Below, piece after piece: positions 23,962 to 42,634 of a stretch of 64,000 nucleotides of DNA. Each line of letters opens with the position of its first letter. Positions within the stretch are counted from its first letter, which is position 1. The translations under genes and the position numbers were made by a program. Under the pieces are notes generated by a model. That model was not told where the DNA came from and did no database searches. It saw nothing but the letters and a program-made list of their open reading frames with translations. Source of the DNA: Xestospongia bergquistia (lineage: Eukaryota > Porifera > Demospongiae > Haplosclerida > Petrosiidae); the NCBI GenBank assembly GCA_963965975.1, contig OZ014420.1:6970001-7034000 (forward strand), written 5' to 3'.

Positions 23962-25180
23962 ATGGCTGTTAGTAGTCTCTTGGTGATACTGGCAACTTGC
24001 TGTCTGCTTTCTACAGCTGCTCCTCTACGTGAACGTAAACCATCGAGGAGAACACCTGAATTCCTTCTGAAAGTAAACAAATGTTTCAGACTCAAAACTG
24101 AAGGAGAGTTGAACAAAGCTAAGGAATGCATCAAATTTGCAGGAAACGAGTTAGAGGTTGAAAACATTCTTGCAAGTGACACAGTATGGGGATTTGTTGG
24201 AAATTGTAAGGAAAAAATTATTGTATTTTATAAGTTTATATATTTTTTTACTAGTATCTATACAGAATTCTGAAGCAAGGATGTCTTTTGATATGAAAAG
24301 GAAAACTTTAAATGAAACAATACACAATGTTGATCTACAACTTTTTAAGGATCAGCTTTCAGAAGATGCTCTTAAAACATTATCAACATCAACCTGCAAA
24401 TTGGAACATGGAATAACACTTATATTAAAAACTATCCATTCAAAGGGTAGTGTTTCTTTTGTGACAAACATCTCGTTAAGTAAAAAGGATCTTATGAAGA
24501 AACAATGGATTGGATTTCATGGGTTGAAAACATGGTACATACAAACGTTGGAAAAATCTCATGCAAATATCACTACTGCAACTTTAAAGCTGAGTACGTT
24601 ACCAGAATGTGCTGGTATATCTCTAGGAGACTTAGGCATCAAATCACATCCAGGTTATGAGCCTCTGATGGTAGTATATTCGGACGCAAGTGAAATAGAA
24701 TCTGAAGAAAACTTAAATAATTTGCTTAATAAACTTCAACTCGTTGCAAAACGATCAGCACAATTGGAGACAAACAGTAGTTCTGGAGTTGAACCAGATC
24801 CAACCATTAGATGTCAACTGATCAGTTACAATGTAAGATATATACATATTTTTATTATATTTAAGTACATTTTATCAATACAGATTTCTTTCGGTGAATT
24901 TAATATTGGCCTACTACCTCCTGACAATATTTTAGAGTTCAACTATTGCAGTGGTCATTGTGTTCTCCCCATACCAGACCATCAAAGTGTCAACCACTCC
25001 AAGATAGCTGCAGCTTTAATCAGCAGACCCACAGTTACAGACAAACCAAAGGCTCCCTGTTGTGTTCCAGTAAAGTATAGTTCGATTTACTTGCCAGTAT
25101 TTGTTCCAGATGGTGCTAAAGGAACATACAAGTTAGAACCATACTCAAACATGACAGCTTTAAAATGTGGTTGCCGCTAG
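23962..25180 (+). CDS. TGF-beta family ligand B
   Basis: A paralogue of ligand A with identical exon layout and length (about 372 residues). Signal peptide and prodomain differ from A at only about four residues (for example RRTPEF for RRAPEF, ALKTLS for ALETLS). The mature domain differs at ten. In the finger-1 segment the changes are V/I, F/I, A/G and TFN to ILE. In the second finger KYKPIYLAIF becomes KYSSIYLPVF. All seven knot cysteines are kept. Almost all differences in the mature domain change the amino acid. Expression is probably similar to A, because the promoter is also duplicated. Confidence 0.92.
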
Positions 25181-25483
25181 AAACTCTTAACATAAAGAAA
25201 CTTCTTTATATAGAGGCTAATATTTTGTACACTTTATTTGAAACATATTTTGTTGATTACAATTTTCCCACAATTTATTTGTAATATTTAATTTATTTGT
25301 CACATATTTCACAAAATTTATACTATTAATTTTTGTACACATAAGTTGATTTAAACTATAAACTCTATGACCTTGTCATACATTGTTGTTGTAACATTAT
25401 TTAACTAATAAATTTAGTGAACTTTAATCAACTTGTTAATTGTCTCAGTAATGTGGGTGGGTATATCAACATAGACAGAACAA

Positions 25484-25493
25484 TATAAAAAGG
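25484..25493 (+). promoter_or_regulatory. TATA box of TGF-beta C
   Basis: TATAAAAAGG lies 48 bp before the ATG at 25532. A duplicate lies at 20361-20370, upstream of nothing. Confidence 0.6.
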
Positions 25494-25531
25494 AATACAC
25501 AATAGAACACACACAACTAAAGACAGCTATA

Positions 25532-26874
25532 ATGAAGATCAGTATCATTGTTACTCTGATGTTTTATATTCTAAATAGAAGTGGTATACTAGCAGCCAAT
25601 CTAAGACCACATGCTGAGAGATCTCGCTCACAAGATGATAACAATCTTTTCATCCATCATAAACCTGATAATGATGATCTAGATGAAGAAAGTCAAAAAA
25701 TGCCACAATTTATGGAAACTTTATATGAGTGCTGGCAAGCCAGAGATGATGGTGGCTCTGTGAAGAGGTGCTTACTCTCAGCAGGAGAGAGACAAAAAAT
25801 TGAAGAAATTTCTAACTCTAATACTATCATAGGATTTATTGGAAAAGGTAAGACTTTGAACAAAGAACATTGAATAATGTTGAAACTTTTTTCAGATTCA
25901 CATCAAGTATCAAAAAACAATGGTCCACAATACCAAGAGGTTACATTCAATATTTCATGTACTAGACCAAATGAAACTGTGTACTCATCTGAGATTCGAT
26001 TCTACAAATCAAAAATTAACTCAAAAATTATTGACACACTCAGCTCTGGTCTTTGTCAATTAAATAATGGTGTTGTATTGTCATTATTAGCTGATCTCCA
26101 AGGCAACGGCAGAGACCAAGTTATAGAGAAAGTTAATTTAAGTCGAAAGAGATTGATGCGTGACGAGTGGGTAGTATTCCGTAATTTCAAATCAGCTTAC
26201 ACTCAATGGAAGGCTGACCATGGAAACCTGGAAAACAGGGTTGTTAAACTGGTTTTGGAAGGAGGTTGTGCTAGCATCCACCCTTCTAGTATAGGCCTGA
26301 ATAGTACTGCCAGTAACGAAAAAGAAATGAAAGATCCATTAATGGTTGTGTTCGTTGATACCAATCCTAACAGTGAAGCAGAACAGAAGATGTTACAACA
26401 TATTGTTCAAACAGTAGGAACACTCTCTATAGAACATAAAAAACGCCAAATTGAAAACAATATTGTTATTAACAGTGAAGCAGTCAGTGGTGAACATGAT
26501 ATCACTAATTCTTGTCAACTTCAGAAGTATATTGTAAGTATATAAATTACATTATATCTATTAATACATATTTTATTATTATATAGGTTGACTTTTCAAC
26601 ACTAGGTTGGGACGATTTTATCATTGGTCCAAAATCTTATACTGCTAATTACTGTGCTGGTGGATGTCATTATCCTATATCTGATCATCAAAATGGGACA
26701 CTCCACTCTAAAATTCAAGCTTATACTCACCTTGTTTCTCCTGATCACATTCCAGCACCTTGTTGTGTACCAGTCAAGTTAACGTCACAATCGTTAATTG
26801 TTAAGTTGGATAAACGGACCATTCAAATCAAAACGTTCCCAGGAATGGTTGCAAAGCATTGTGGTTGCCGATAA
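25532..26874 (+). CDS. TGF-beta family ligand C
   Basis: About 413 residues in three exons (25532-25847, 25896-26533, 26587-26874), with intron positions equivalent to ligands A and B, so all three descend from one gene. The signal peptide is MKISIIVTLMFYILNRSGILA. The prodomain resembles A and B only loosely (for example CQLNNGVVLSLL against CNLEHGITLILK). The basic site is EHKKRQIE. The mature domain is more canonical than A/B: VDFSTLGWDDFIIGP in finger 1, YCAGGC, APCCVPVK and terminal HCGCR. It lies head-to-tail with B, 351 bp after the B stop codon. Confidence 0.93.
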
Positions 26875-27010
26875 AGAAACATTTATTGTAACTTCTTATA
26901 AGTTCTTTATTTGAAACACATCATCTGTTTTTAGTATCTCAAAAAAATAATTATGTTACTTATTTTTACACTCTCTATATAATTATAATATTTACATCTA
27001 CATAATATAC

Positions 27011-27043
<33 letters not shown>

Positions 27044-28140
27044 CTATATATATACACTATATATATATATATATATATTTGACATTGTTCTAGATACTAC
27101 CCTTTTCCATTACCAAGTATATTTTCATATGTACTAACACATTTAAATAACAATATGTCAAGTCACGATAACACTAAAAATATTTATAAACAAGTAAACA
27201 TTCATTAGATGCGAGACAATTAAGCTCTTTGTTTATTTAGTAGGAGTTTGTTTGACCACGTACTTGGACTATCTCATGTTCTCAGAAAATTGTAGAGGGT
27301 GTCATATGTAATCACTTCATGTATAATTTGGTTCCTAGACTACTAATGTTATTGAGATATCATCAAAGCATATAACAGAGACATAACAAGTAAAGTGTGT
27401 AGGTCAATAATCAACAATGTTATATGTGGTGTGTGACATGACACACAAATTGACATGTCTCAGAATAAGCTGAGAAATTGGACACATTCCCTTTTTAACA
27501 TCAACAAGAACATTGTTCCATTGTTATTGAGAAACAATAGATTAGAAAGTCTTTTCTAAACACATAGCACAAATACCAAGAATCATTGTTGCCATGGCTA
27601 CTAGTAACATAACATAAACTTCAATTAGAATTGTTGCTATGGCAACTATATCAATCCATGAATTAAAGAACACTTTGAAAAGAAGCAAGACAAACTGTCC
27701 ACAGTCTGGCTTTGAGGCCCACACCTTCATACCTCAGTAATGATTGCATAACGAATGGTTCTATAATCTAACTAGGACGAGAACTAAACTCAATGAGAAT
27801 CCACAAAATGTACTAAATTGAGTTGATCGAAAAACAAAATCGGGAAATTATGACATGATGTTTACAAGTGGGTAATGTTAGTTGGTCAACTTTGGCATAT
27901 AACTTCTTTTGAGAGTTGTTTGTATGTTAATTAATGTAGGCGGTATAGCCCCCGTGTGTACAAACAAAGTAGGAGAAAGCTACCTTATTGAGTGGAATAT
28001 TTAATTAAGAGAGAGTATGTTGGGTTAAGGAAAAATTTACAATAATTTGAAGACAATAAAATAAAACTGAGTGGATAAAACTGAACTGTTAAAGATCAGA
28101 TATGACTGATTTCTGTATTGACATGCTATATCTATTAACT
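26875..28140. other. Intergenic region between TGF-beta C and PASK
   Basis: No gene recognised. It contains the TGF-beta C 3' UTR, an AT/CATA microsatellite at about 27008-27078, and two X-box-like 14-mers at 27588-27601 and 27633-27646. A 62-codon reverse ORF across these motifs has no family resemblance and is probably chance. Confidence 0.6.
27008..27078. repeat. CATA / AT microsatellite
   Basis: A run of CATA units passes into (AT)n interrupted by ACTAT. Confidence 0.85.
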
Positions 28141-36059
<7,919 letters not shown>

Positions 36060-36272
36060 TGACAGCGAGATAATGAGACTAGCTTTGCAAATTTGCAAAC
36101 AATACAAGTTAAAACAAAGTGGAAAGAACCACTGAGCAAAAAATGACGCTGTCGGGTTAAAGTATGAAAGGAGAAGAACACATTCTACACTTCTAGCAAC
36201 TCCACCCAAAGTCAATGTATTGTTTATCCCGCCTCTAAGGTTACATCACGTGATACTATTCCATGTGGGACC
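36060..36272. promoter_or_regulatory. Divergent PASK / PAIP1 promoter
   Basis: 213 bp between start codons, with the E-box octamer TCACGTGA at 36246-36253. A short upstream ATG at 36263 on the PAIP1 strand is out of frame with the gene and stops soon after, a possible uORF. Confidence 0.5.
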
Positions 36273-38247
36273 ATGTCAGATCCAGGGAAAGGTAGAGGTA
36301 GAGGTAGAGGAAGGGGGAGAGGAATTACTAAAAATACCATCGTTCCTAAGCTAACAGATGAACACAGAGCACTGTTTGAACAAAGTGAACCTGGTAAGTT
36401 TTGAATTATACAATTAAATTGTACTCTATAATTGTAGAACAATTTGATAATGCTGAAGAATCATCGCAGGAAGTTTCAGAACCCCCAAACCAGTTCCAAG
36501 AGGCTGAGACTGAATCCTCAGTGGAACAGTTAACAAAAGAGATCAAAAATGTTCAACTTAGTGTTAATAATGTACCTGAACTAAAAAATGGTATTGCTGA
36601 CTCAGATGGTTATGATGACACAGAAGTTGTTCGTAAACCTATACCACAAGATAGAGGGGTGGGACCCTCAATAAGTCCTGTTCATAGTCAATCAAGTGAT
36701 TCCAAGTTAAACCCTAATTCAGATGAATTTGTACCAAGTGGGAGTGGCCTTAATGTTGATGCCCCTGTATTTATTCCAAGATTTCTTGCTACAACTATAC
36801 CTGAAGTGACGTTAATCAAACCTCCACAAAATGTTGGCTTAGAAGAGCCTTTAGATGACTTAACAGGTACACTGACTGTTTCTGATATCATGGAAGGATT
36901 TATTCACAAGAGCTCAGGAGAGGCACCATTGTTAACAGCAACAGCTACAATGTTGCTAGAAGCCTCATTATTTCCAGGCACTTTTGACACCCACTTATCA
37001 ATCTTGTCTCACCTTATGGAGCGAACTCCACCCACAAGTGATGTCATAGAAGATTTAGTGGAAATGCTCGTCGCTTGGGTGAGGGGTGGAGTTTGTTAAT
37101 TAATATTAGTTAATAATACATGTAATTACAGGGTATTGGTGATCCTCACTTGAGATATACAGCTATTAAAATGTGTGACTATTTGTGTAAGTTGCCAGTC
37201 AAAGAAGGTTTTCGTCCAAAATTATTTATAAAGTAAGCTGTCAGTGTGTTATGATTAAATGGAATTTCTTTAGATTACAAGAACGATATGAAACTCAGAA
37301 GAAAAAAGAACATTATTCATCTGAAGAAGAGATTTCAGAACTTGTTGAAGTTGCTGTTTTTATGGCAGAAATGTTTTATCGAGTGAGAGTGGGTAATGAC
37401 CAGGTAGGTGGAGCCTTCTGTGTCACATGATAGTCATGTGATCTGTACTATCATAGGTGGTGTGGGTGTTAGGATCGGCAGTATTTGAACTAATGTTTTG
37501 TCTATTAAATGCACATACAAATGAAGCAATAGTCAGAGCCTGTAACATATTAAAAGTAATATCAATAAGTTGTACAAATTATTTACTGATAATGTTTCCA
37601 GTTAACAGGTTATCTTTTGCAAAACAAAACTCCAATAAATGCAACATTTAATCCCCGTGACAAAATGGAGACGATTTTAGCTGTATTGAGACAGTTAGCA
37701 GTTGACAAGGACCTCAGGTTCCCACCATCACCTCCACCCTCATCTACATCATCACCTCATCAATAAGACATACTATCTTAAATATTATATATTACTTATA
37801 TATTTATCATGTATATATAGTTCTCATACATCTGAAGTTATTATGTCAGTACTGAGCTTATGGGGGAAAGGATGGGGAATGAAAGTATCGGCTCCTTTCA
37901 TACCAATGGTATATTACTACTTAAATGTTTATATAATAATGTTTGTTGTTAATTATAAGTACTTTTGTCTTTAGGCATCACCTGAAGCTCTGGAGGCACC
38001 TGTACAGAATATAGAAGAGTGGGAACAATATGTTGATGAGACTGGTAATGTTATTGAAGGTGTGGACTATGATGAACCTGTAATGTAAGACCTGCCCACT
38101 TTTATATTTATGGTAACGCCTTTTTTCTATAGTATTTTTGATGATCAAGATGATCCCAATATTGATGAAGAAATTATGAGAGAATATGAGAACTTTGTTC
38201 AAGACTTAGAGGATCATTTGATGATGCAAGAGTTTGGACAAACTTAG
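36273..38247 (+). CDS. PAIP1: PAIP1-like poly(A)-binding-protein-interacting MIF4G protein
   Basis: PAIP1 stimulates translation by bridging PABP and the eIF4A/eIF3 machinery. The start MSDPGKGRGRGRGRGRGI is an Arg-Gly head. A PAM2-type motif (SGLNVDAPVFIPRF, matching the S-x-L-N-x-x-A-P-x-F-x-P pattern) lies at about residue 145. The MIF4G domain then runs from LTVSDIMEGFIHKSS through LRYTAIKMCDYLCKL and FMAEMFYRVRV to LTGYLLQN. The C-terminus is strongly acidic (IFDDQDDPNIDEEIM ... DLEDHLMMQEFGQT), like the PAM1 region. Seven or so exons; the stop TAG is at 38245-38247. CTIF is the alternative, but PAM2 favours PAIP1. Confidence 0.87.
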
Positions 38248-38298
38248 TAATAATCATTTCATTAGTCTATTATTACCTTAATTATCAAACAGCCATTT

Positions 38299-39413
38299 TT
38301 ACAGAACAGCTCGTGAAGTACCTCTTGAAAATAAATGAACTCCCTTATCCAGAACCCTATACTGCATAGTATGAGTCTGAGCCTGTGATAGAGTAGAGTT
38401 GGTACCAGCTGGATCTCGCCTTTCAACAGTTAACTATAATAAATGGAACATTGATATTTCTCATGTAGTTTTGGTTAGATACCTCTCCATGGACATCACG
38501 ACTATATCCAGTTAGTAATCCCTCAGTATGTAAATATAGATGACAGAGATGAACCAAATGTATTTCCACAAGATGTTCACTTTCATCCTCAACATCTTTG
38601 TCATTATGTACTCTTGTTATTAAATACCCTAAGAACTATTATTAACTAATATTAGAATGTACTATTATGATGCAACAGTTACTTACATCATTTGTTATAA
38701 GGTGATAGCAATAATTGATAAATATTACAATCTCTTTCAGGGATATCCCCAGACTTAATAAAATACTTAAATCATCAACTACAATACAGACTGGTTTGGA
38801 TGTATTAAAACTTGTTAGTACTTGTTTAACCAGTTGAAACAACTGGTTTAATGAACTAAAAAGAATAACATTATATTATAAATATTATCAAAACATTTAC
38901 CTTTCAATGTAATGCTTTATGTTGCCATGGCAACCTGATTGTTGTACGACAGGCTCAGGTTTGTGAGTGAGACAATCGATAAATACAAATTGTTTTGATT
39001 GTTCTAATTTTTTTAAATCAACACCCTAAAAATAAATAAAATTTAGTCGATAAAAGACTCCATATAAATTTACACTGTCAATAGATTACTAATAGAGATA
39101 CTTACTAGTTTTGCTGCAATAGTTTGGTAATGGGTCAATGATTGAGTAATAGAAATAAGACAAAGTGAGTGACCATCTAAATAAACCAATATGCATTATA
39201 GTAGTATATAACAGTGTTGTTGAACCTTTTAATGATTGAGTGATAAAATAATTTATTATAAAATCTGAGTTGCTCTGTGAATCTGATACCAAAATATACT
39301 GACCCTATCGAAAAAACGAAGGAAAGAGTATCACGTGACATTCATCCTTATAAAACACTTACTAAGAAGTCTTGGTCACTTCTTTTGCTGAGAAGTTCCT
39401 TCAGACCTTCCAT
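38299..39413 (-). CDS. ELP6: Elongator complex protein 6
   Basis: ELP6 is a RecA-fold subunit of the Elp456 ring, which supports Elongator modification of tRNA wobble uridine. The start at 39413 gives MEGLKELLSKRSDQDF. Family segments follow in order: SNSDFIINYFITQSLKG, SLCLISITQSLTHYQTIAAKLG, QFVFIDCL, PVCIVVDDLSILLSLGIS and FINYCYHL. The ending TEGLLTGYSRDVHGELTV ... LFSRGTSRAVL closely follows the human C-terminus. As expected for ELP6 there is no Walker A motif. The stop is at 38299-38301, 51 bp from the converging PAIP1-like stop. Confidence 0.92.
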
Positions 39414-39511
39414 GTGACTTAAAGTTTACTGACGTAACCGGAAACATTCTGAAATTTATTAAGAAATGCAATGGACAAAAAATCCGTAATCTCTCTATTA
39501 AAATATCCAAG

Positions 39512-40685
39512 ATGGCTTCCAGTCTCCAACTACAACAAAGCATGAGTAAGTTTTAACGCCATATGCTAATTTATCTCACACGCATAACGTAGATGTTCGT
39601 GGTTTCATGAACTCAGAGTACGTCTGTGTGGGTACAACAGAAGAGACTGTATTAGAAAATTATTTTGTTATGCTATCAAAATTTAATTTTGAGCGTGCCA
39701 AAGAACAAAGTGTAAGGAATCACGTGACTTGTTCCTATGAATTCAGAGTTTTGTAGGAAAGAGAACGAGACAGCAAGACTGGAGTAGGCGGAGTCAACTG
39801 GTGTGATTTTATGAATTTGTTAGCTCGTCTAGCGACAGCAGAATCAAGTTATTATTCTTTACATTTTGTAGGTCGTACATGGTTAGTGAAGAAAGAGGTG
39901 AGTATGTATTGATTACTCTTAACTATTTATTCATTTTCCATTATAGCAATTAAAAACAACTTATGAAATAATACTTCAAGAGTTTAAAAAAGTTCATGAG
40001 ATCTATTATCATCGCAAAGGTGGAACTGACTTTAATTGGGAGAAAAAAATGACAGAATTACTTACATCAATTATGGAATATGTCATTGCTAGAAAGGAAA
40101 TGATTACATTGTATCCTAACATTGATTATATCAGAGTTTCCTAATATGTATCTTAACAGTTAGTTTTAGCTATCAAAGTTTGGACACACCTGATGGTTGT
40201 CATAGCAACTATTTCCATAGTAACCAATTACTAAAAGAGATACAAGATCATCACAGTGAGCGTTTTCAGCATCATTTTTTAAAACCTGTTCGACTCAGTT
40301 ACTGGTATATAATATAGTCTCCTCTGTCTGTTATTAGTTCTATAACCCATTTAGGTCTGAAGTAAATGTTTTAATAGAATTAATGAAAGCTCAAGAAGAA
40401 ATAGGAAAATGGCAGTTTTTACCAGCTATGTTAGCTTTACAAAGCTCTCACACCAAGCTAACCTCTTGGTGTGGTATTCAACCTCCAGGATTACCAGTAA
40501 GCTCATCATATGGACCATTAACTTCATGTGTTTTTTAAAAGGTATCAGACTCCACCTCTCGTCTTCCATCTATTCGTCCCCGATCTGTCACTCTGACGTC
40601 CTCTCTTCCTGCTTTGTATCAATGGCTGTGCACTTTACATAATACACTTCTTGCTAAAGTGAGGAAAATTTTTTGCAGCATCCAA

Positions 40686-40760
<75 letters not shown>

Positions 40761-41520
40761 GTTTACCCTCTATTTCTACAAAATACTTCAAGATAATAGT
40801 GTTTTAAATGATGCTAAAATAACTGCTAATAAATTTGAAAAAAACTTTGTACAAATGTAAGCAGCACACATTCCATATAAGGTATTGTATGTATTCTTTC
40901 TGTGCAGTTTTTCTGATCTAACAAAACATTCATTGACATCTTGTGTTTGTCTTATATTTGACACTAATGGACTTGAGGGATTTAAAGGACCTGAATATCG
41001 GCTACCAGGATCACCAGCACCTACTTTGATTGGTCTCAATTCCTACCCCATTATGATGTCAATGCCCCAGGTGATAAAATGCAATTAGATATAATCATGA
41101 AGTTAACATAGTCAAACCAAATACAACAGTTCTTATTTCTCTTATAAATGATATTTTGTATAGGACTTTGATTTTTTACCTCATAAAGCTAATATTGTCA
41201 GTATGATTATGTCACAAGGTGCTAACAGTCCCAGTACAGGCATTACAACTCAACATGATTGTAAATTACATTCTTCCTATCGCTTAGCACAAGTTAGTCA
41301 CATGACTATCACATGACAGTTATGTAGGTTTGATTTTAGATTGATCCTCGTGTAACATTAGTAGCTATATTAGTATCTGGTAAGAGCAAGGACCAAGACA
41401 TTTTGACATCAACTCTTGTTGGTAAGTTAGATACTATTGCTATGATGTTTGTATCTTGTCATTTTAGATGTCATTAATCGTTTGAGACTACAATATATAT
41501 TTCATTTATTGAGTCAATAA
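39512..41520 (+). CDS. KICS2: KICSTOR subunit 2 (C12orf66 homologue)
   Basis: KICS2 is part of KICSTOR, which tethers GATOR1 to lysosomes and restrains mTORC1 when nutrients are low. The first exon encodes MASSLQLQQSM. Similarity to vertebrate KICS2 runs through the whole chain: VLENYFVMLSKFNFERAKEQ, SERERDSKTGVGG, LMKAQEEIGKWQFLPAMLAL, SSHTKLTSW, WLCTLHNTLLAKFTLYFYK and CLIFDTNGLEGFKG. The last exon ends HLLSQ, with TAA at 41518-41520. Roughly ten exons; one intron ends in a 70-bp CT microsatellite. Divergent from ELP6 with 98 bp between start codons. Confidence 0.9.
40688..40759 (+). repeat. CT microsatellite at a KICS2 3' splice site
   Basis: A (CT)36 run ends in CTAG at the acceptor of the exon encoding FTLYFYKILQ, so it is the entire polypyrimidine tract. 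Confidence 0.95.
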
Positions 41521-41820
41521 TTATTATTATTATTATTATTATTATTATAATAACTATTTGTGATGTTATTATATATGGATTATTTTCATTTTAATTTCAA
41601 TTGGCCTTTAAACTGCTGTACCACAACGGGACCGGGATAACTACTTTAGAAAGAGCAAATTCGATTCCCTTTTGTAATAAGAGCCGTAGGATTTAAGAGA
41701 GATGAGCAGGTGAGCATCCTCACAACACCTGACGCAACCATCCCTTCCTGGGATGGTCCAATTAATATAAAACAAAGCTGATTTAATCAACTATTGTTGT
41801 TTATACAGCAAGAGATCTCT
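41521..41820. other. KICS2 downstream region with ATT microsatellite
   Basis: An (ATT)n run lies at about 41521-41547. A GC-richer stretch at 41610-41765 contains a TTCGATTCC element resembling a tRNA B-box, but no foldable tRNA or clear SINE could be confirmed. No coding exon recognised. Confidence 0.5.
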
Positions 41821-42357
41821 ATGGATAGTGTAAGTGAACGAGAGAGAGAGACAAATTTCTGTTTTTATAATCATCTTTTTCAGACAAGCAGACTTCAAAT
41901 CAGAGGACGTTATCATTCAGTATGTGATTCACGTTGTTCACGACTCAAACATTCCGATGAAGGATGGGATGAGTTGAAGTTAGTAGTACCAAATTGTGTT
42001 CCAATTGATGCCACAGAAATTGAAGTCTATGTCACAGTAAGTTTAGTAAAAAAATGTCACAAGTATTTATTCATTTAGGTACAATCTGGTTGGCAACCAG
42101 GAGGTGTAAGTTGGATGGCAGAGGTATGTGTTTATACACAACAAGCTATAGAGTGTGGAAAAACCGAAAAGTTTGAGAAGCGTCTTTTATTTCATCCTTA
42201 TGCTAATTGTCCAGTGTGGATTTGCAATTCTGAGAACATGACCCTTCCTTTGACTCAAGAGAGAATTGTACATGTTTATGTCACACCAAATCCTCCAAAG
42301 ATAGTCTACAAATGGGGAATTGATATTTGTGCTAAGATTGTAGGCTATCGTAACTGA
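41821..42357 (+). CDS. Unrecognised small cysteine- and tryptophan-containing protein
   Basis: Not recognised. Splicing of 41821-41829, 41884-42036 and 42079-42357 gives an open frame of about 146 residues with good GT..AG introns of 54 and 42 bp. The start ATG in the tiny first exon is tentative, and more upstream exons are possible. The protein has about eight cysteines (VCDSRCSRL, VVPNCVPI, AEVCVY, IECGK, ANCPVWICN, DICAKI) and several Trp. Alternating hydrophobic strands (ELKLVVPN, EIEVYVTVQSGW, RIVHVYVTP, YKWGIDICAKIV) suggest a beta-sandwich. The closing KWGIDICAKI resembles the W-G-hydrophobic strand seen at the ends of some CUB- or galactose-binding-like modules, but that is only a hint. 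No signal peptide or membrane segment is visible. Confidence 0.6.
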
Positions 42358-42445
42358 ACATTTCATCGAAAATTATACATTATTTTTGTCAGCTTTATCA
42401 TTATTATCATCAATAGAGTCTTATCAGTTATAATAATCCATTTGT

Positions 42446-42528
42446 GTAATTACAGTATAGTCTTTCATAACCAGCCCCACCCTTATGGGAGGGGCTGGTT
42501 ATGAAAAACTAATTACAGGGGCACTCTC
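42446..42528. repeat. Hairpin-forming inverted repeat downstream of RPLP0
   Basis: Arms TTTCATAACCAGCCCC (about 42463-42478) and GGGGCTGGTTATGAAA (about 42490-42505) enclose a 10-12 nt loop. Outer segments TGTAATTA and TAATTACA extend the symmetry. It lies between the unrecognised gene and RPLP0, just beyond both 3' ends. Confidence 0.8.
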
Positions 42529-42634
42529 AACCAATATTATGACAACAGATAAATATGTTATGCTGACATTATCATTTATTGGAAGCAAAAGTGTTAAGAA
42601 ATGACAATAGTTATGAGGGAGTCCCTATCATTCA

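Noticed and set aside
27542-27730. 62-codon reverse ORF
   Set aside because: No family resemblance, no splice context, and it overlaps two X-box-like palindromes.
41600-41770. Possible tRNA gene or tRNA-derived SINE
   Set aside because: A TTCGATTCC B-box-like word is present, but no acceptor stem, no convincing A box, no tail and no second copy in the window.
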